Assembly (NCBI GenBank): GCA_023101885.1
Contig: JALPQD010000405.1
Coordinates: 1,762,722 to 1,826,721 of the forward strand
Reading direction: 5' to 3'
Source: Typhlomys cinereus
Lineage: Eukaryota > Chordata > Mammalia > Rodentia > Platacanthomyidae
Length of the DNA: 64,000 bases
Shown: positions 32,501 through 44,215 of the stretch, one piece after another
Position numbering within the stretch: position 1 is the first letter of the stretch
How the letters are laid out: the number at the start of each line of letters is the position of its first letter
Program-made: the position numbers and the translations under genes
The notes under the pieces: generated by a model
The model's database searches: none
What the model was told of the DNA's origin: nothing
The model's input: only the letters and a program-made list of their open reading frames with translations

Positions 32501-33810
32501 CAGCCTCTGAAGAAATAGTTAAGGTTAAATAAAGGTGGATTACAAACCCCTTATGCATGATATTCTTGTCAGAGGAAGAAACAGCAAGGCAGGGGTCAAC
32601 AGCGAGAAGACATTATTCTACCAGACCAGGAAAGGCTCCAGGAAAGATTAACTCTTCCATCTTGTACTTCAGTTGTTGGCGTTCATTTTTCCTGAAGAGC
32701 CATGAACAAATTTCTATTCACTACAGGTAGGGCACCAATGACAGACCAAATGAACCATTCAGTCCAACTTCGGCTTGCTTACAGAAACATGGGTGACCCA
32801 AAAACATGTGTCACTGAGAAGTCTCCTCTGTATCAGTGATAGCCTTTTAGTGTAAAAGTGACACCCCCTCACACACCCCTACCTTTTTTGCCCAACCTGT
32901 AGGATTCTCGCCCTGTTCCTAGGTTGCACTGGACCTCATGTAGCTAGATTGGCCTAGCTGAACTCACAGCAATACTGCCTCAACCTCCCAAATGCCAGAG
33001 TTACAAGTGTGAGCCGATTGCTTAGCACCAGAAGTCCTTACATCTGTTTAGTCACCCCAGTTGCTATTTGCATGCTATATTTTTATATCATACCTTCAGT
33101 AAACTTTATTTACTCATTGTAAAAATAAAGTACTATAAATTGAACACAGGACCTTATGCATGTTAAGCATGTACTCTACCACTAAGCTGTACCCCCAGCC
33201 AAATTGTGGGTGTTTTGTTTTTTTTTCAACATTTATTCGTATATGTGAGTAGATGGTTGTGTGCTTGCTTCAAAGCATATCTTGTTTCTAGAAGTCAGTT
33301 CTCTTTACACCATGTGCGTTCTGGGGCTCAAACTCAAGACGATTAGGCTTCACCAACTCAGCCAGCCCAGCTTGGTAACATTTCGTAATTGTTTGCCTTA
33401 TTCTCTTATTTATTCTTCTATTTTGTTGGGACAGGATCTCTCTGTATCCTAGGCAACTCATGGTAATCCTCCTGCCTCAGCTTCCTCAGTACTGGGACAA
33501 GTGTATCACCAAGTCAATTAAACACATATTTTCTAGTACAGCCTTAAAACCTATTTTTTCATTATAGTCTTTGTTATTGGTGATTGCTCTAGGATTTATG
33601 TAGGCAGATTCCACTTCAGGTTATGAGTTTGGTGCTGGTAATATGTGGAATCGCTACTCTTAAAAAAGTTCTGTTCCTTTTCCCCATTTTGTTGAATTAA
33701 CTGTTATATATATTGTACCACTTAGTGAAGCAATACTGATACTACATTGCTACAGTTGTGAGTTTACTATCTATAGTTAGCTCCTTAGTCCAATACCGAG
33801 TTGCATGTAC

Positions 33811-34400
33811 CTGGTCTGGTATGATTTTGTCTGCTCTGTCTAGTCTGTCTGTTCTATTCTCATGTAATTTGGTCTCATTGGGGTTGGTCTCTACTAATCT
33901 GGTCTAATCTGGTTTCTTGTCTTCTCATATGGCCTGCTCTGGTTTCTTATCTTGTTTGGTCTGCTGAGGACTGATCTTGATTTGGTCAGGTCTAGGTTCC
34001 TATTGACTCGTCTGGTGTGGTCTGGTTTGGACTGGCCTGTTCTCATCTGATCAGGTCTGGTGTGATCCAAATTGGTTTTGTCTGGCTTGATCTGATCTGG
34101 TCTCAGCCAGTATGGATGGGTCTGCTGTGGGGTGGTCTTAACTGATATTGTCTTATCTGCTCTGATCTGGTTTTAACTGGTCATGTCTCTTCTACTCTTA
34201 TTTGGTATAGTTTCTTGTTGTCTTGTCTGGTCTCAAGAGATAGTTATGTTCTTGTCTGATCTGGTTTGGTCTGGCCTCGTCTTATCTATACCCATCTGAT
34301 CTTGTGTGGTCTAATATAATCCAATCTTATTTGGTCTGGTTTATTCTGATCTGGAATGACCTAGTCTGGTCTCTTCTGGTCTGTGTCATCAGATACTGGT
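33811..34400 (+). repeat. Diverged pentanucleotide (TCTGG/TTTGG)n array
   Basis: About 590 bases are dominated by TCTGG, TCTGA and TTTGG units, with phase shifts and TGTCT or GATCT variants. Examples are CTGGTCTGGTATG at the start and CTAGTCTGGTCTCTTCTGGT near the end. It has a strong G+T/C+T strand bias with almost no purine runs on this strand. It does not encode protein. Confidence 0.85.
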
Positions 34401-34559
34401 CTTTTCTTTGTTTGTTTGTTGTTTTACAGGATCTCTGTATGCCTTTGCTAGCTGAGCTCCAAACAGTCCAATTGCCTCAGCCTCCCTAGTATTAGGCTTG
34501 TAAAACTTCACATGACTAATTTGAGTAATTCTAATACATGTTATCCTGTTGGCTTTTGA

Positions 34560-34700
34560 TTGTTTTGTTGACAGTAGGTCTCTTACTGTAGCCCAGGCTG
34601 GCCTGGAATACACTAGCTCATGCTGACCTCAGACTCAAACTTACTACGATCCTCCTACTTCAGCCTCCCAAATGCTGGGATTGAAGGTGGGAGCTTCCAT
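34560..34700 (-). repeat. B1-like SINE, antisense
   Basis: GTAGCCCAGGCTGGCCTGGA and AGCCTCCCAAATGCTGGGAT are clear antisense B1 blocks. Confidence 0.75.
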
Positions 34701-35298
34701 TTCCAGGGTGTCCCCCTGCCTTCTGACCTCAAATTTTGTTTGGAAAATTCATTTACTTAATTTTATTGTATTTGGCTTCTGTAAGTTTTTCCTATTACTG
34801 CTTTTGAGACTTTGTCTTGTATTTTTAGTATATTTATTCTGACATACATATATGCTTGTAGATGTTTTTGTTTATTGTATTTGTAGTTTTTTGAGTTTCC
34901 TAGGTGTCCAGGTTACTATCTTTTAATAAATTCAGGGAGTTTTTTCTTTGTTTCTTCATCTGTTTTTTTCCGCTCTTTTCTCTCCTGGTTCTTCCATTAC
35001 ATGTATTATTATGTTACACACATAATAAAATAATTTACTCACATAATTTGTTGACCTGTCTTCAAACTTATTCTTTAGGTATCATGGCTGGGGTATTGTC
35101 TCAGTCTGTAAAGGGCTTGCCTTACAAGCTTGAGAGCATGAGTTCTTTTCTCCAGAACCTATATAGAAAAAGCTGAGTGTGGTGGTGTGCCTTGTAATCT
35201 CAGTATTGGGAGGTGGAGACAGCTGCACCCCTTAGGCTATCTGGCCAGTAAAGCTCCAGGCCAATGAGAGACCCTGTGCAAAAAAACATGGTGGATAG

Positions 35299-35905
35299 TG
35301 TCTGGGCCCACGAACCAGCACGAACCCGAACCTACAAACGTGGGAATCTGAAGTGAGAGTGGTAGGAATTAAAAGTTTCAGGCTTGGGTCAGAGGGGGTC
35401 TTGGATGTCTACCATCATCCAAGCCAACTTTATTGTAACGTACAGGGGTTTTATAATCAAGAAACAGGGCCAAATTCTTTACAGGATTATGTAAAACATA
35501 TGTATTCTAGTTAACAAAGAGAAGTCAGGAGTGACATCTAGCTGCTGTGGGACCAGACATGATGTCGCCAGGTAGAGTAAACAGGCATGGCACCTTGTTG
35601 CCAGAAGAGAATGGACAATGTATGTATGCCCCAAAACAGAGTTACTTGGCGCATGCATTAACATCTCTCAGGTAAGCAGGACAGAACTGTTAGGGAGGAA
35701 GGAACAGCCCAGCCAGTTTCTTAGGAAACAAAAGCGTTCCAAACGACCTGGGAGTTTTCTCAACTTCCAAGGAGAGAATTTAGCCTATCATTGTCTTGCA
35801 GACAAGAGGCAAACTCAACCGCCCAAGGGAGGAGTCACTCAATGGCCTGTTCAGCTGCTAATGTATCATCCAGAGCTCAGGCTTCTGGGCCTAGCAACCC
35901 CCACA
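35299..35905 (-). mobile_element. Solo retroviral LTR with 6-bp target duplication
   Basis: 607 bases beginning TGTCTGGGCC and ending CCCCCACA (TG...CA ends on either strand), flanked on both sides by GGATAG (35293-35298 and 35906-35911). Six-base duplications are typical of class II (ERVK/IAP-like) elements. The AATAAA lies on the minus strand (CAACTTTATTG near 35430), so the LTR points toward QSER1. It split an older SINE whose halves resume on either side. No internal retroviral sequence remains. Confidence 0.85.
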
Positions 35906-36289
35906 GGATAGCATCGAGGAACTGCGACTGAGATTACCTTTTGACCTCCACGTACATGCACATATGTCTGCATGCAAACACTGAAAGAAAATATTATTGT
36001 ACCTTTTAACTTAAGAATGTCCATGTGGCTTTTTTCTACTTTTTTGGAGAGGGAAAAAGAGAACAGTAAGTGTGTCCACGTGAAGGTCAGAGGACAACGT
36101 GCAGAAGTGGGTTTTCTCCTTCCACCATGTGGACTGTAGGGATCAAACTCAGGCTTCCCAGATTTGTGCTTAGAGACCCCCTTAACCTACTGAGCCACCT
36201 CGCAGTCACCCTCTTTAATTTTCATTTTTTATAAATTTATCTCCATATTGATTCTCTGTATTTAAGGGAATATTTTCATTTCTATCTTC

Positions 36290-36560
36290 CTTCACTCTGG
36301 GTGTGGGTGTGTGTGGTGTTACATATATGTGGAGACCAGAACTGAATGTCAGATGTCTTCATTTATTTTTCTTTCTCCAGACATACAGGGTCTGCCAGTG
36401 AACCTGTAGTTCACCCTTTTAGCAATCCACCCAATCTAGGCTGGACAGTGCACCCCAGGACCTGGGTCGTCTCCGTACCTGGGTTTTATGTGGTGCTGTG
36501 GATCTGAACTCATTTCCGCATGCTTGAACAGCAAACACTTTAATTACTGACTACCCCACC
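36290..36560 (-). repeat. Old B2-superfamily-like SINE, antisense, uncertain
   Basis: GTGTGGGTGTGTGTGGTG and GTGGAGACCAGAACTGAATG, then GATCTGAACTCATTTC, suggest a diverged copy. Confidence 0.35.
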
Positions 36561-36703
36561 ACCCTTCTTTCACTTACTAATCCTGGCCTCCTTTAGATAG
36601 CACCCCCCATTTCTATGTATGGGGGGGTGGCTTGGTGGGTCTAAGTTCAAGGTTGATGTTAGGAATCATCTCTATTGCTCTTCTACTTAGAGTTCCCTGT
36701 TAG

Positions 36704-37452
36704 TGTAGAAGGGGAGGGGTTTTTATGTACCAGATTTGAACACGCGTAGAGGATTAAGGCAGAGTTTATTAGAGGAGAGAGAAAAAAATGGAACTCAACG
36801 GACATTGGTTCTGTGAGGGGCAAGAGAGCTGTCTGATGTACCGCACTGAAATGTGGCATTCTTGTTCTTGGCATTGAAACGGGAGAGCAGCGCAGGAGGA
36901 TTAGAGGAGGGAAAGGAACTCACAGACCTGGAGTCTGAGGGATCAGTGGGCTGAGAAGAGCTCACAAACTCCAGACATGCTAGAAAAGAACTTACAGAAT
37001 CCATAAGGGGCGAGAAAAAACTGGAAAAGGAACTCCTGGGTTCCAGAAGTGGAATGCATGAGAAGCTAGGGACCCAAGATGACTGCCAGGGTCGGGGGAG
37101 GGGGGGGGGGCGTGGTATTCATAGGCTTAGGTAGACCCGGGAGGGGGGGAGGGGGAATGACTTTTCCTCATTGGTTAGCTCCAGTTTCTGCAATTTGATT
37201 GGAGCTTTTGGTCCTCTACATCTCATTGGTCTGTTCATAGAGGGGTCCAACCCAATTATTGTGGCCACCTGCTGGTAGAGGTTATCTGCAATGGAGAGAG
37301 GTCATTTCCATATCCTTTCAGGAATTTGGGGTGGGGGGAAATTGGCCACTTTATCTCCATGAAGATTAGAACCAGTTGCTCCAAATTAGTAGAGTGTGTT
37401 TCTTCAGGATAATCCCAGTAGTGGAGGATAACCTTGGAAGACCTTCCCAACA
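36704..37452 (-). mobile_element. ERV LTR, antisense, same family as 39446-39969
   Basis: Minus-strand reading starts TGTTGGGAAGGTCTTCCAAG (right end 37452) and continues through TTATCCTGAAGAAACACAC to TAATAAACTCTGCCTTAATC and CTCTACGCGTGTTC. These blocks appear in the same order in the plus-strand LTR at 39446. It contains two G-runs (37095-37111, 37140-37156). The left boundary is approximate and no duplication was found. Confidence 0.7.
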
Positions 37453-37984
37453 TAGCTGCCCTAAAACTGCCAAATTGGGCTAGTCTGGCTAGTCAGCTTG
37501 CTCTGAGAATTCCAGTCTCTGTCTTCCAAGGCCCACTTGGCATTTCACCTGGACTGGGGGAATCTAAACTAAAGTGTTTGCAAAGCAAGCACTTTAACCA
37601 CAGAACCACTTCCCCAAACAGATAGCCTCCTTAAAATCTCTGCTGGATATGACTATATTACCTTTTTCATTTTAGTCTTCAAAAAAGTATTTAGGACAAG
37701 GTCTCATCTATCCCAGTGTGGTTCCCAATTCACTTTGTAGCTGAATCTGATCTTGAGTTTTCTCCTGGGTTTTGGCATTACAGATGTGCATGAACCCAGG
37801 GCTTTGGTGTATGCTAACCAGCAACGTTAACAATCGAATTATGTCATCATTTCTAATTGGGTTCGGAGCATGGGTCAGTGGTGCACTTGCCTAGCAGGGA
37901 CTGAGGTACAGTACCGCAGCAACCGGAGGAGTTCTCGTGGCCCTTACATTCAGGCACTCCCACAATTCTTGACTTCCCCAAAAG

Positions 37985-38575
37985 AGAATTTCAGAAGGAA
38001 CTAGTATGAAGCAGAGTTCGAAGTTTACTAGGAGAGTATAATATAGCACCAGGGTTAAGCGGGAGTGGGGGAGACTGAGGAAAGATAAGACCTATAAACA
38101 TGGGTGTGTGGCTTCTTAAAGGACAGTGAACTTTACTAGTTTGAACTACCGTCCAGAGGTTGATTCTGTTTACTGTTGACATGGTTATCTTCAAAGAGTG
38201 GCTGAGGAATTTAAATAAGATGAGAGGTTTCCTGAGGTCAACCTGATAGGATTACAATTGATAAGGTAAAAGCCTAGATTCTGGGATGCTGAAAGTTAGA
38301 GCATCTTCTCTTTAAATGACGTTAACAGCCTTATTTGAGATGCCCAGATAATACCTGGGAAAGGTTACTCTGGGTTTCTGTGGAACTGACGGTCCCTGCC
38401 CCTTTCCTGGGCTCATTACTATTGGCTGGTTGCTTCATTGATTGGCTGGGTAATTTTAATGAGTTCACCACTTATTGTCCCAGCGCTGAGCTTTTGGGAA
38501 AGAGTGCAGGTGCTGCGGAGGAGAGCACGGGCTTGGCCTGGGCTCTCCGCCCCCTCACGGCCAGGTGTTGAACCC
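37985..38575 (-). mobile_element. Possible third LTR, antisense
   Basis: On the minus strand there is a GC-rich promoter-like part (GAGGGGGCGGAG), two CCAAT boxes (AGCCAATCA, AGCCAATAG) and later AGTAAACTTCGAACTCTGC, as in an LTR U3-R layout. The ends were not resolved. Confidence 0.35.
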
Positions 38576-39445
38576 TGTTAATTACCTGCTGATTGCTCTA
38601 TCATTTTCATTTGTGACCTAAGGCATACATTGTTCTACAATGAATAACAGCAAGAAAAAGATGACTTTTATTAAGCACCTTGTGAGCTCAACAATTTGCT
38701 CAGTTAAACAGACTTCAGAAGTCAGTTCCTTCCACCACGTGGGCTTAAGCCACTTTATCCGCTAAACTGTCTGCTAGCTCTGTAAACACAGACTTTAATA
38801 ATGCTTAAATACTCTCTTTAATTTCATGAGGCAAGTTCTATCTTTTTTAATAGACGATAAAACTAGGGGAAAAAAATCAGTAAATAAGGCAGGAGTATTT
38901 TGAGTCAAACCCAACCTGGGGTACATACACAGTAAGTGCCAGGCCAGCCAACGTGACATAAGAATTATCCAAAAAAAAGTGATTCACTATTTTACATTTC
39001 CAACAGCAAAGGATGAAGTTCCTAATTTTTCCACATCCTTATAAATATTGTTATAAAATATAGGTTAAATCGTCATGTTTTTCTTAACATAAGGGAAAAT
39101 AATCTGTGAATTGAATATTCTGTAAAACACTGCAAAACTCTTGATTTCTACTGAATCAGCTAATAAATACTAGAAATAATGATTTTTCTGAAGTTCTGTC
39201 TCTTCTGAACATGCTACAAAGCAATCGAAACAATATGGTGCTGACATTAAGATAGAGTCATAGACCAAGGGAGCAAAGCATAGAGCCCACAAACAGAATC
39301 TCAAGGGTACATGGTACTGTAAGCCAGGTCACATATGTGGAAGGGGAGGACGTACGCCCTAGCCAGAACAAACTAGAAGGTTCGCCTATAAAATCATGAT
39401 ATTAAGGCAGGTTTACAGCAGCTTTGCTGGGACAGTCTCTAAAGG

Positions 39446-39969
39446 TGTTTGAAGGTCTTTGAAATTCCCAAGGCCATCCCCCACTGCTGGAATCACCCTG
39501 AAGGAACAACACTGCTGAGGAACTGACTCCAATCCTTCCAGAAATAAGATGGCCAACTTCGCTATGAAAGCATATGGAGATGAGGTATCCGTATCAAACA
39601 GCTTGATCTCTAATCTCACTTGGGCCCAAGATCAATTGGGTTGGGCTCCAATGGGAGCTAACCAATGAGAAAAAGCTGGTTTCCTTGGGCTTGCCTAAGT
39701 GTACAAATAGGTCTGAACTCTGGCGCCTGCATCTCGTGGTACTTGGAGTACCATGAGTTCATTTTCAATTCCTTGCTTCTCATGGATTCCATGCCCAGGC
39801 TTCATGACTTCTCTGGCATCTGCCCCTCATGGCACTCCACGTCTGGAGTCCTGAATTCTGTTCTTTCTCTTTGATAAACTCTACCTTAATCCTCTATACG
39901 TGTTCTCGTTTCAATCTTCGCCTCCAAACACAAGAACCCTGAAACATTGGGACAGTCGTTCCTGTAACA
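39446..39969 (+). mobile_element. ERV LTR, sense, followed by a primer binding site
   Basis: Starts TGTTTGAAGGTCTTTG and ends CCTGTAACA. It carries GATAAACTCTACCTTAATCC as a probable polyadenylation region. It is homologous to the minus-strand LTR at 36704-37452. After two bases comes the primer-binding-site-like sequence. Little internal sequence remains before L1 DNA begins near 40090. Confidence 0.75.
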
Positions 39970-39971
39970 TT

Positions 39972-39989
39972 TGGCACCTGAACAGGGAC
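39972..39989 (+). other. tRNA-Lys-type primer binding site, degenerate
   Basis: TGGCACCTGAACAGGGAC matches the standard Lys3 primer site TGGCGCCCGAACAGGGAC at 16 of 18 positions, two bases after the LTR's terminal ACA. This places the element among Lys-primed class II retroviruses. Confidence 0.75.
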
Positions 39990-40089
39990 CGCGTAACATT
40001 TGGTAACCTAGACAGGACATTTGACCAGCAGAATAAAGATTGTTCCCACAACAATATTATTTGGGGAGCTATCAACACCTGACCTAGAA

Positions 40090-40738
40090 TATTCTTTTGC
40101 AGTGGGAGGTACTTAATACAAAGAATCACAACTGCAAAGTGCAGAGAATAAGGCCCATCAAGATTGGTCAGCCCTGAACAGGATATCTAAGTCATTTCCT
40201 ATCCCCAAGGTTCTGGAGTCATCATAGAAGAGGGGAAAGTAGGATTTATAAAAATCGGAAGATAGGGAGGGGTGCTGTCGGGCACTATCTTCTGGACATG
40301 ACAGAGCTACTGAATCTGTGAACTCACTGCAGCAATATCTGCTTCCACAAGACCTGCACAGATTTGGTCTATCACCATTTTACCATGGAAGAGGCAAGAG
40401 CTCAAGAGGTACCACACATTATGGATAGACCATTGGAGATTAATACCAGATAGGGAGAACTATTTTCCTTCATGGTATACCCACTGATGTATCAATTCTC
40501 AGGCACAAGACAGTATGGGCTTTCCAGCTGTCACTCAGTGGATCACACAAGCAAAACAGACGTGACAGTAGGCGGGACATGGTCAGGAAGAATGTTTACA
40601 GTGGGAAAAGGAGGGGCCACGGAAATGGGTAATATGATGTAAAAATGATGTAAAAATGATAAAAAAAAACTCATTGTACTCCCATATGAAATGCTAAAAC
40701 AATAAAAATAACTTTAAAAAATAAAAAAAGAACCTCAA
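40090..40738 (+). mobile_element. L1 3' end, sense, 5' truncated
   Basis: GCAAAGTGCAGAGAATAAGG, GGGCACTATCTTCTGGACAT, ACAAGACCTGCACAGATTTG and CACTCAGTGGATCACACAAG are blocks of the rodent Lx-type L1 3' UTR as I recall it. It ends in an A-rich tail (AACTTTAAAAAATAAAAAAAG). Confidence 0.7.
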
Positions 40739-41111
40739 GGGTACAGTCTAATAATGTTTGACCTTGTAGAGAAATGGTGTTCTCTTAAATCGCATTTTGT
40801 TCAAAAGAATGTAGTTGGATCCCTTACCTTACGCTACACACAACTAAATTAGTGGCTTAAAAATACTAAACTGTAGGAAACCAAAGTTGAAAGCATCATG
40901 ACATTTTTCCTGGCAATGACTTCTTAGATATGACAACCAAAAAGATAGGCGGGTCATCCTCAGCTCCATAGCTGGAGGCCAGGTTGGGCTATGTGAGACG
41001 CTGTCTCAAATGAAGCAAAAACACAGACAGGTGGGACTGTGTCAGATTTAAAGACTTGCTCATCAAAGGTGATAATAGAGTGAAAAATCAACTTTAAAGA
41101 TACAAAAAGGT

Positions 41112-41370
41112 GGGCTGGAAAGATGGCTCCAAGGTTGAGACTCTGCCAGGGAAGCAGAAGGTCCTGAGTTCCAATCCCAGGTCCCAGGTGGAAACTATGA
41201 CAGCTATCCCTGGTGGGTGGAGCCTGGGAAATAACAGAGCAAGCAAAAAAAAAAAAAAAAAAAAAAAAAGGTAGAAGCAATCCAGGATGATTCCCAAAGC
41301 CATCATCACCCTTGGCCCTCCACAGGGACAGTGCCCTAGTGCCTTTAATACACGCACATACATTAATTAA
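41112..41370 (+). repeat. Older B2-superfamily SINE, sense, with long A-run
   Basis: GGCTGGAAAGATGGCTCCAA head, GAGTTCCAATCCCAG, an internal run of about 24 A at 41247-41270, and the tail ACACGCACATAC. Confidence 0.7.
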
Positions 41371-42056
41371 AAAAATATAAGAAGGTGTATGGCGATATGA
41401 GTCCGCAGTCCAGCCAGCTACTCAGGAGATTGAGGCAAGAGGGATGTTTGATCCCAGGAAGCCAAAGTCAAGTTAGGTAATACAAAAAAAATCTATGCCA
41501 AACAAAACAGAACACTTTAATCTGAAAAACAAAATTATAAAGTACTAAAACCTTGAGGCTGGAGGTGTGGCTTAGTAGTACAGCACTTGCTAACAGAGTC
41601 TCTGGTGGGAACCCTAGCTATAAAAGCAAAGCTACAAAATATTTTTTCCCACTGTCTGACATTGCTGGAAAAGACAAAAAGGTTTTTTTTAGGCTCATGC
41701 CAGAACAGATTAATGAATCATAAACTTTCTGCTCTATTTTCTACCTCTTGACCAGCTCAGACAAGTTTGCTCTTAGTCCAGTTTAGAACAAAGTTCTTCC
41801 CATATGATAATATAACTAATATAATACTGTCCTGCTGGAGAAATAACCAATAAAAGTAATTTTAAGACATTCTGTAAATGAAATAAAAACACATGCACCA
41901 ACACGTTAGCCCATGGCTGTAATTTCCAGCATTTGGGAAGCAAAGATCTCAAATTCAAGGTCAGCTGAGCCACACACATACAAATAAAGCAAGATGAACT
42001 CCAAAAGCTATTGAACAAAATTAATAATCTGGGTATATGATTCTGGTAATTTAATA

Positions 42057-42132
42057 ACATAAGGAAGAAAGTAAAGAAAAAAAAGGAAGAAAGAAAGGAA
42101 GGAAAGAAAAAAGAAAGGAAGAAAAGGAGAGC
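42057..42132 (+). repeat. Purine-only (GGAA/GAAA)n tract
   Basis: About 70 bases of A and G with GGAAGAAAGAAAGGAAGG-type units. The antisense open frame here is an artefact of it. Confidence 0.8.
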
Positions 42133-42251
42133 CAAAGGCTATGCAACTATATACTGAACTTAAGGAATAAAGTCGAAAGAAATTTCCTTTTACATTGTAA
42201 ACTGATTCAGATTCTTATCAGTTACAAATAGAATTTATTTCAGAATATTTT

Positions 42252-42536
42252 TTAAATATTTTAAACTTTTTAAAATTTTTTTTATTATTATTTATTCAAT
42301 TGTGCATGTGTAAGTGTGTATGTGTGTGTGTGTGTAGAATCACGGACGAATTCGCGAACCACCATGGACGCCTCCACCTCCTTCTGCCCCGGGATTCACA
42401 GGCTCCGCCCTACCAGGACTAGAAGCGCAGGCCGCCCCTGCTTCTACCCAGCATCTATACGTGGGATCTGGGATCCGAACTCAGGACCTTCCGCCTGCAA
42501 GGCAGAGGCATAACCCCTGAGCCACCTCTCCAGCCC
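42252..42536 (-). repeat. Young SINE, antisense, 16-bp target duplication
   Basis: TATTTCAGAATATTTT occurs at 42236-42251 and 42537-42552. The body is close to the 51.2- and 60.0-kb copies (GATTCACAGGCTCCGCCCTA). Confidence 0.9.
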
Positions 42537-42552
42537 TATTTCAGAATATTTT

Positions 42553-43849
42553 AAGTGGTTCTTAAACAATTTTTTTAAGTATGAATGTGTGTGTGGGTGT
42601 GTATACTGTTGATCAAACCCAGTATCTTGTGCATACTAGACAACGATTCTACTGCTCAGCTACATCCCCAGGTCAAAGATAAATATTTTTTAAGCTGTGT
42701 ATTTGTATTAGGATATCAATCAATAATAACTTTGAGAAGTTGAAATACTCTCCCTTCCTTGGCCAAATTTCCAATTTTGTTAAGTAATCAAGATACATGT
42801 GGGCTGAATTAATTAGATCATCTACACAAATGGGGACTGGGCTTGGTGGTGTGGGTTTGTAATCCTACCACTGGGGAAGCAAGGGAAGGGAATTAGCACA
42901 AGTTTCCAAATTTAAGAGAGGTTTTTTCCTTCCTAGTGGGAAGTATGCACCATGGGAAAGATTCAGACTAATTGATGTACTGAAGCCTCGAAGAGGTAGT
43001 AGAGTAAGATCTTTTTCTGAGCAGTAGGCAACAGCACTTGCAAAGAAAATGCCTGGGATCGAAGTGAGATTGGGTTTTACCACCACCAGGGGGCAGGAGC
43101 ACATTTAAAAGAACCTTGGCTTTCAGAAGCAGCAATTGCTGTCCGGTACTCCCAAACCTAAGTTCTTAGGGTCACATCTGCGTAGTACGCATTCTCTGAG
43201 ACAGCACGTGTGGGAGCTATTCCCAACAAGTGATTGAATTGCCACCTACACACCATTCTCATTTATATCCAGCTCGCACAGGTATCGCCCTATAAAACAC
43301 TTATTCTATGCACGAAACTAGAAATGATCTCAGCATCCTCCAATCTCAAAAAGAAAAACGTACAAATCTCTGCTAATTGGGTGACTGCTCTCTTGGACCA
43401 TTTATCTTTTCAGATGTACTTTTGCGCTAGGCCCTTGGATTCCTTGGTTCAACCTCCCAAGAAATCGAGGTGCTTCCCTTCAACAGCCCTCCTTCCTCTT
43501 CTTGGTCTGCCGGCTGGCCAACCTTTTCTCTCCACCCCCCTTCCCTTTTCCTGCAGCAAACTCTAACCCTATTCTCCTGACCCAGAGTTCATTTGGAATC
43601 CACACCGATTTCCTTGGCGGGCAGCCAGCCCCAAGATCTTTCGCCGTTGCCCTCCTCGGCTCTCTAGACCTTGCTCTCCTGGGCCAGATAAGGATTTGTT
43701 TGTTCTTTACCGGGATCTGTGAAAAAAAAAAAATCGCCACACTTATCACCCAGACATAATTGTAGGCATTCACGTCCAAGGCCCAAGTGCTAAAGGCTGA
43801 GCACTGGTTGGGGGCAATACTCATTAAAAAGCTCCGGAAAGCCGGTACT
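42553..43849. other. Unique-looking DNA upstream of the CpG island
   Basis: Apart from weak B1-like traces near 42830-42880 I see no repeat family and no coding exon. Part of the distal DEPDC7 promoter may lie here. Confidence 0.5.
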
Positions 43850-43933
43850 GATTAAGATGCCCGGGTTACAGGTGAGGGCCCTGGAACAGAGCGGCCCTTG
43901 CCGGGTCCATCGCCAGCGCACCTGGGGGGACGC

Positions 43934-43947
43934 GTTGCCTCGGCAAC
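43934..43947 (+). promoter_or_regulatory. Palindromic X-box (RFX site)
   Basis: GTTGCCTCGGCAAC is a perfect inverted repeat of GTTGCC with a 2-base spacer, the ideal RFX-family site, 269 bases before the ATG. Confidence 0.7.
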
Positions 43948-43961
43948 CGAGCGCAGGCGCT

Positions 43962-43967
43962 CACGTG
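43962..43967 (+). promoter_or_regulatory. CACGTG E-box, distal
   Basis: GCTCACGTGGAC lies 15 bases downstream of the X-box; suits USF/MYC/TFE-type bHLH-Zip proteins. Confidence 0.5.
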
Positions 43968-44078
43968 GACGGCCCCGCCCAGTGAAATACTTGGACTTGT
44001 GCACCGCTCGCCCATGGAGAGTAGCCCGAGGCGCCCGGGAGCGCAGAGGTGGCCCGCCTTGCACGCGGCCCGAGAAGC

Positions 44079-44084
44079 CACGTG
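44079..44084 (+). promoter_or_regulatory. CACGTG E-box, proximal
   Basis: GCCACGTGACC, a good USF/TFEB-like match, lies immediately before the GGGGGCGG GC box, about 130 bases before the ATG. Confidence 0.55.
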
Positions 44085-44215
44085 ACCGGTCTGGGGGCGG
44101 AGCCCGGCGGCAAGCCCCGCCCCGGCCAGTTAACCGGCGGCCCCGGGTCGGGCGCGCAGTGCGCGGAGCGGCAGCAGAGTCCGAGCCGGTGGCAGTTCCC
44201 CGGCGGCCCGGGGCG

